Source of the DNA: Coriobacteriaceae bacterium | GTDB lineage: Bacteria; Actinomycetota; Coriobacteriia; Coriobacteriales; Coriobacteriaceae | Direction of reading: 5' to 3' | Assembly (NCBI GenBank): GCA_902363875.1 | Contig: CABJBO010000009.1 | Location: 1-64,000 of the forward strand | DNA length: 64,000 nucleotides | Shown: in pieces, positions 62,159 to 64,000 of the stretch | Layout: every line of letters begins with the position of its first letter | Numbering within the stretch: position 1 is the stretch's first letter | Program-made: the position numbers and the translations under genes | The notes under the pieces: generated by a model | The model's database searches: none | The model's input: only the letters and a program-made list of their open reading frames with translations | What the model was told of the DNA's origin: nothing

Positions 62159-63817
62159 TTATTTATCATGGCGACCTCCTCCCCGCTTGATGACGAGCGC
62201 GACGACAATAGCCACTACTCCGATGACGGCCAAAGCCGTTACCAACACCAACGTTCTATCTCCCGTCGAGGGCATAAAGCCTCGACTCACTTCGTTACTT
62301 GGGGTGTTAAGCACCGACAACTCGACTAAACCCTTCCCGGCATCGGCGGCATCAACTCGCAGAGGGCTTTCGGCCGATACGGTCACCTTAGGCTTGGCGG
62401 CCGCCACCTGGTCGACGTCCAGGCCCTCAGCCTTGACCGTCACGGAGCGCGTGCCCTCAAAGGCGGTGTAGCCCTTGGGCGCCTTGAGCTCGCGGACCTC
62501 CAGCTTGCCCGAGTCCACGCCCGAGACGGTCACGCGGCCGTCCTCGCCCGTGGTGACGGTGGCCTTGCCCTCCGCATCCCACGTGCCGTCGGCCGCCAGC
62601 GTGCGGCCGCGGTCGTCGGCGATGCTCAGGACCGCCCCGGCAAGCGGCTTGTCGCCGTCGCTGCCGCGCTTGGTGAGCGCGAGATCCCAGGTGTAGGCGC
62701 ACGCATCGTCGCTCGGCGTGCAGGTGAAGCCCGCGTCGCCGGACTGGTCGGCAAAGGGAGAGCGCGGGTAGCGCAGATAGACCTCATTGGGGTTGCCCTT
62801 CGCGATGCCGTGGTTGCACGCGCTGTTGAGCGGTGCGTTGTACACGGCGACCACGCGGACGCCCGCGATGAAGGCGTCGGCCCCGCCGAGCGCGGCGATC
62901 AGGTCGCCGGTGCGCACGGTGAAGGTCTTGCCGTCGGCCGCTACCTTGGTGGCGCACTGGGCCGTGATGTCGGCCCAGCCCTTCGCGGGCTCGGTGCCGG
63001 CGCGGCCGTCCTTGCCGGTCTGGACCGCGTCAAAGCCGCCGTCCGCGCCCGCCGCCACGTACACGCGCATGCTCGCGGCCACCTTGGAGGGGTCGAGCCC
63101 CGCGCTCATGGTGTCGACGAACCGCACCACATAGGCGTCGTAGGCCGTGAGGCCCGCCGGGACCGTGGCCGAAAGGCGCCAGTACAGGTCGTCGCCGACC
63201 GTGGCGTCGGCGGCCTTCTGCCAGGCGGCGGTGCCGTCCTCCAGCACATGCTTGGAGACCTTGGGGGTCGCCGCCTTGGGCTTGACGGTGACGGCGCTGC
63301 CGCCCACCAGGGCCATGATCGGCGCGGTGCCGGCCTCGTTCTGGGAAATGGCCTCGTCGTCGGCGACGATGAGCCAGTAGCCGCAGGGCAGCTCGGCCGT
63401 CGTGCCCGCGTTAAGGGTCACGGACACGGCGCCAGAGCTCTGGAGGGAACGAGCGAGCTGTGCGCTCAGCGCGCTCGTAAGGTGGGAATCGGTGTTGAGC
63501 CACTCGGCAGCTTCCTGCGCGGTGGTCTGGGAATTGGGCATGCCGGCGCTGTGCAGCACAGGCAGCGCGGCGTCGCGCGCGTCGTCGCTTGCCCAGGCGA
63601 GGTCGGTGGCGATCTTGGCGTCGCTGTCGCCGTCGACGACGTTGGCGCTAAAGATCTGATAGGCGTCGTAGCTGCTCGCCACGGTGCCGCTCACCGTGAT
63701 GGAACCGGTCGAGGTCGGCGCGGCCTGCGCGGATGCGGGGAACACAACCGCGCAGGTGCCAATCAGGAGGGCAAGCAGCGCAAACAAGATCGGGAAGGAG
63801 CAAACTTTCTTATTCAC
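62159..63817 (-). CDS. Isopeptide-forming pilin with an MPSTG sorting signal
   Basis: A 552-aa surface pilin. The start GTG (63817) follows GAAGGGAGGTGAGC and overlaps the upstream stop by 8 bases. There is a signal peptide (CSFPILFALLALLIGTCAVV, cleavage near AQA-AP), a GTxxSSYDAYQIF N-terminal domain, a pilin motif ATPKVSKHVLEDGTAAW, a central domain with several cysteines, a Cna-B domain with E-box KLEVRELKAPKGYTA, and a sorting motif MPSTG at 515-519 in place of LPxTG, followed by a membrane helix and KRGGG. It is very G+C-rich. A G10 tract lies just after its stop. Confidence 0.88.
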   Translation of the reverse strand: MNKKVCSFPILFALLALLIGTCAVVFPASAQAAPTSTGSITVSGTVASSYDAYQIFSANVVDGDSDAKIATDLAWASDDARDAALPVLHSAGMPNSQTTAQEAAEWLNTDSHLTSALSAQLARSLQSSGAVSVTLNAGTTAELPCGYWLIVADDEAISQNEAGTAPIMALVGGSAVTVKPKAATPKVSKHVLEDGTAAWQKAADATVGDDLYWRLSATVPAGLTAYDAYVVRFVDTMSAGLDPSKVAASMRVYVAAGADGGFDAVQTGKDGRAGTEPAKGWADITAQCATKVAADGKTFTVRTGDLIAALGGADAFIAGVRVVAVYNAPLNSACNHGIAKGNPNEVYLRYPRSPFADQSGDAGFTCTPSDDACAYTWDLALTKRGSDGDKPLAGAVLSIADDRGRTLAADGTWDAEGKATVTTGEDGRVTVSGVDSGKLEVRELKAPKGYTAFEGTRSVTVKAEGLDVDQVAAAKPKVTVSAESPLRVDAADAGKGLVELSVLNTPSNEVSRGFMPSTGDRTLVLVTALAVIGVVAIVVALVIKRGGGRHDK

Positions 63818-64000
63818 GACGCTCACCTCCCTTCGCATTCGCCTTGCGACGAATGTGCATCCAGGCCGCAGCAGCGCAAAGCACCGCCGCGCCGGCAAGG
63901 TACGTCAGAGTGACGCCCGACATACCAGAAAGGGGCAATGTGGTGGAGTAGGTATTGGTGAAGGTGGGAGTAGACTCGGGTTTGGTGCCGTCGAAGTTGA
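63810..64000 (-). CDS. LPxTG-anchored surface/pilus protein, C-terminal part (cut by the window)
   Basis: Only 63 codons are in the window. They encode NFDGTKPESTPTFTNTYSTT, then LPLSG as the sorting signal, a hydrophobic helix (GVTLTYLAGAAVLCAAAAW) and a basic tail HIRRKANAKGG. The NTY... and LPxxG ending is that of a Cna-B pilin or pilus-tip adhesin. Its stop TAA overlaps the start of the next pilin (GTGAATAAG), so the two are coupled. It is probably the first pilus subunit of the operon; the rest lies beyond the right edge. Confidence 0.82.
   Translation of the reverse strand, partial: NFDGTKPESTPTFTNTYSTTLPLSGMSGVTLTYLAGAAVLCAAAAWMHIRRKANAKGGERRE

Overview
The window looks like a chromosomal segment of a Coriobacteriia bacterium, most probably Collinsella or a close relative. 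This rests on the G+C-rich coding sequence (by eye around 60%), a type III glutamine synthetase, a large SARP/BTAD regulator with an N-terminal ATPase, a fused MurT-GatD protein, a sortase-assembled pilus locus, and many extragenic palindromes. The genus is inferred from gene content and style, not from a marker gene.

Layout. 1-9.8 kb is an integrated mobile island carrying defence cargo: a broken type III methyltransferase (Mod), an intact type III restriction subunit (Res), a DUF4238 protein and a DUF262/DUF1524 nuclease, followed by a MobC-like protein, a tyrosine integrase, an excisionase and an XRE repressor. It abuts the 3' end of guaA through a 0.5-kb stretch dense in TACTCCC motifs. 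9.9-20 kb is core: guaA, asparaginase, an XRE/HAD-like pair around a perfect palindrome, ychF, a ferredoxin-like protein and three iron-dependent alcohol/glycerol dehydrogenases, several with their own terminators. 20.5-25 kb holds two coupled helical-repeat paralogues, the MurT-GatD fusion that amidates lipid II, and tRNA-Glu. 25.5-31 kb is a lower-G+C sugar module: serine hydrolase, PTS EIIBC and a GH4 phospho-glucosidase, opposite a GntR/UTRA regulator with two TGTCTAGACA operators.

31-41 kb carries glnN, a one-carbon/methionine operon with a split MetH (metF, reactivation domain, MetH core), a UPF0210 protein, a methyltransferase and YhbY. 41-49.3 kb carries the SARP-like regulator and, on the minus strand, rplM-rpsI, glmM, PTS EIIA and nagB, which link amino-sugar metabolism; the EIIA may also serve the EIIBC above, which lacks its own. 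49.3-50.3 kb contains tmRNA (ssrA) and several partial copies of its 3' end. 50.5-54 kb has a small unknown gene, a PIN protein, and a P1B-type ATPase with a DUF6110 protein behind a possible metal-regulator box. 54-58 kb is gatCAB, bounded downstream by two large inverted repeats.

58-64 kb is a minus-strand pilus locus running off the window: an LPxTG protein (C-terminus only), two paralogous isopeptide pilins separated by a G10 tract, a 480-bp-spaced duplication containing a small membrane ORF, and a class C sortase.

The most unusual items are the TACTCCC array at the guaA junction, the ssrA 3'-end copies, the Mod-less Res coupled to DUF4238, the 40-bp perfect inverted repeat touching gatB, the MurT-GatD fusion, and the pilus-locus duplication and G10 tract. 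No CRISPR array was seen.
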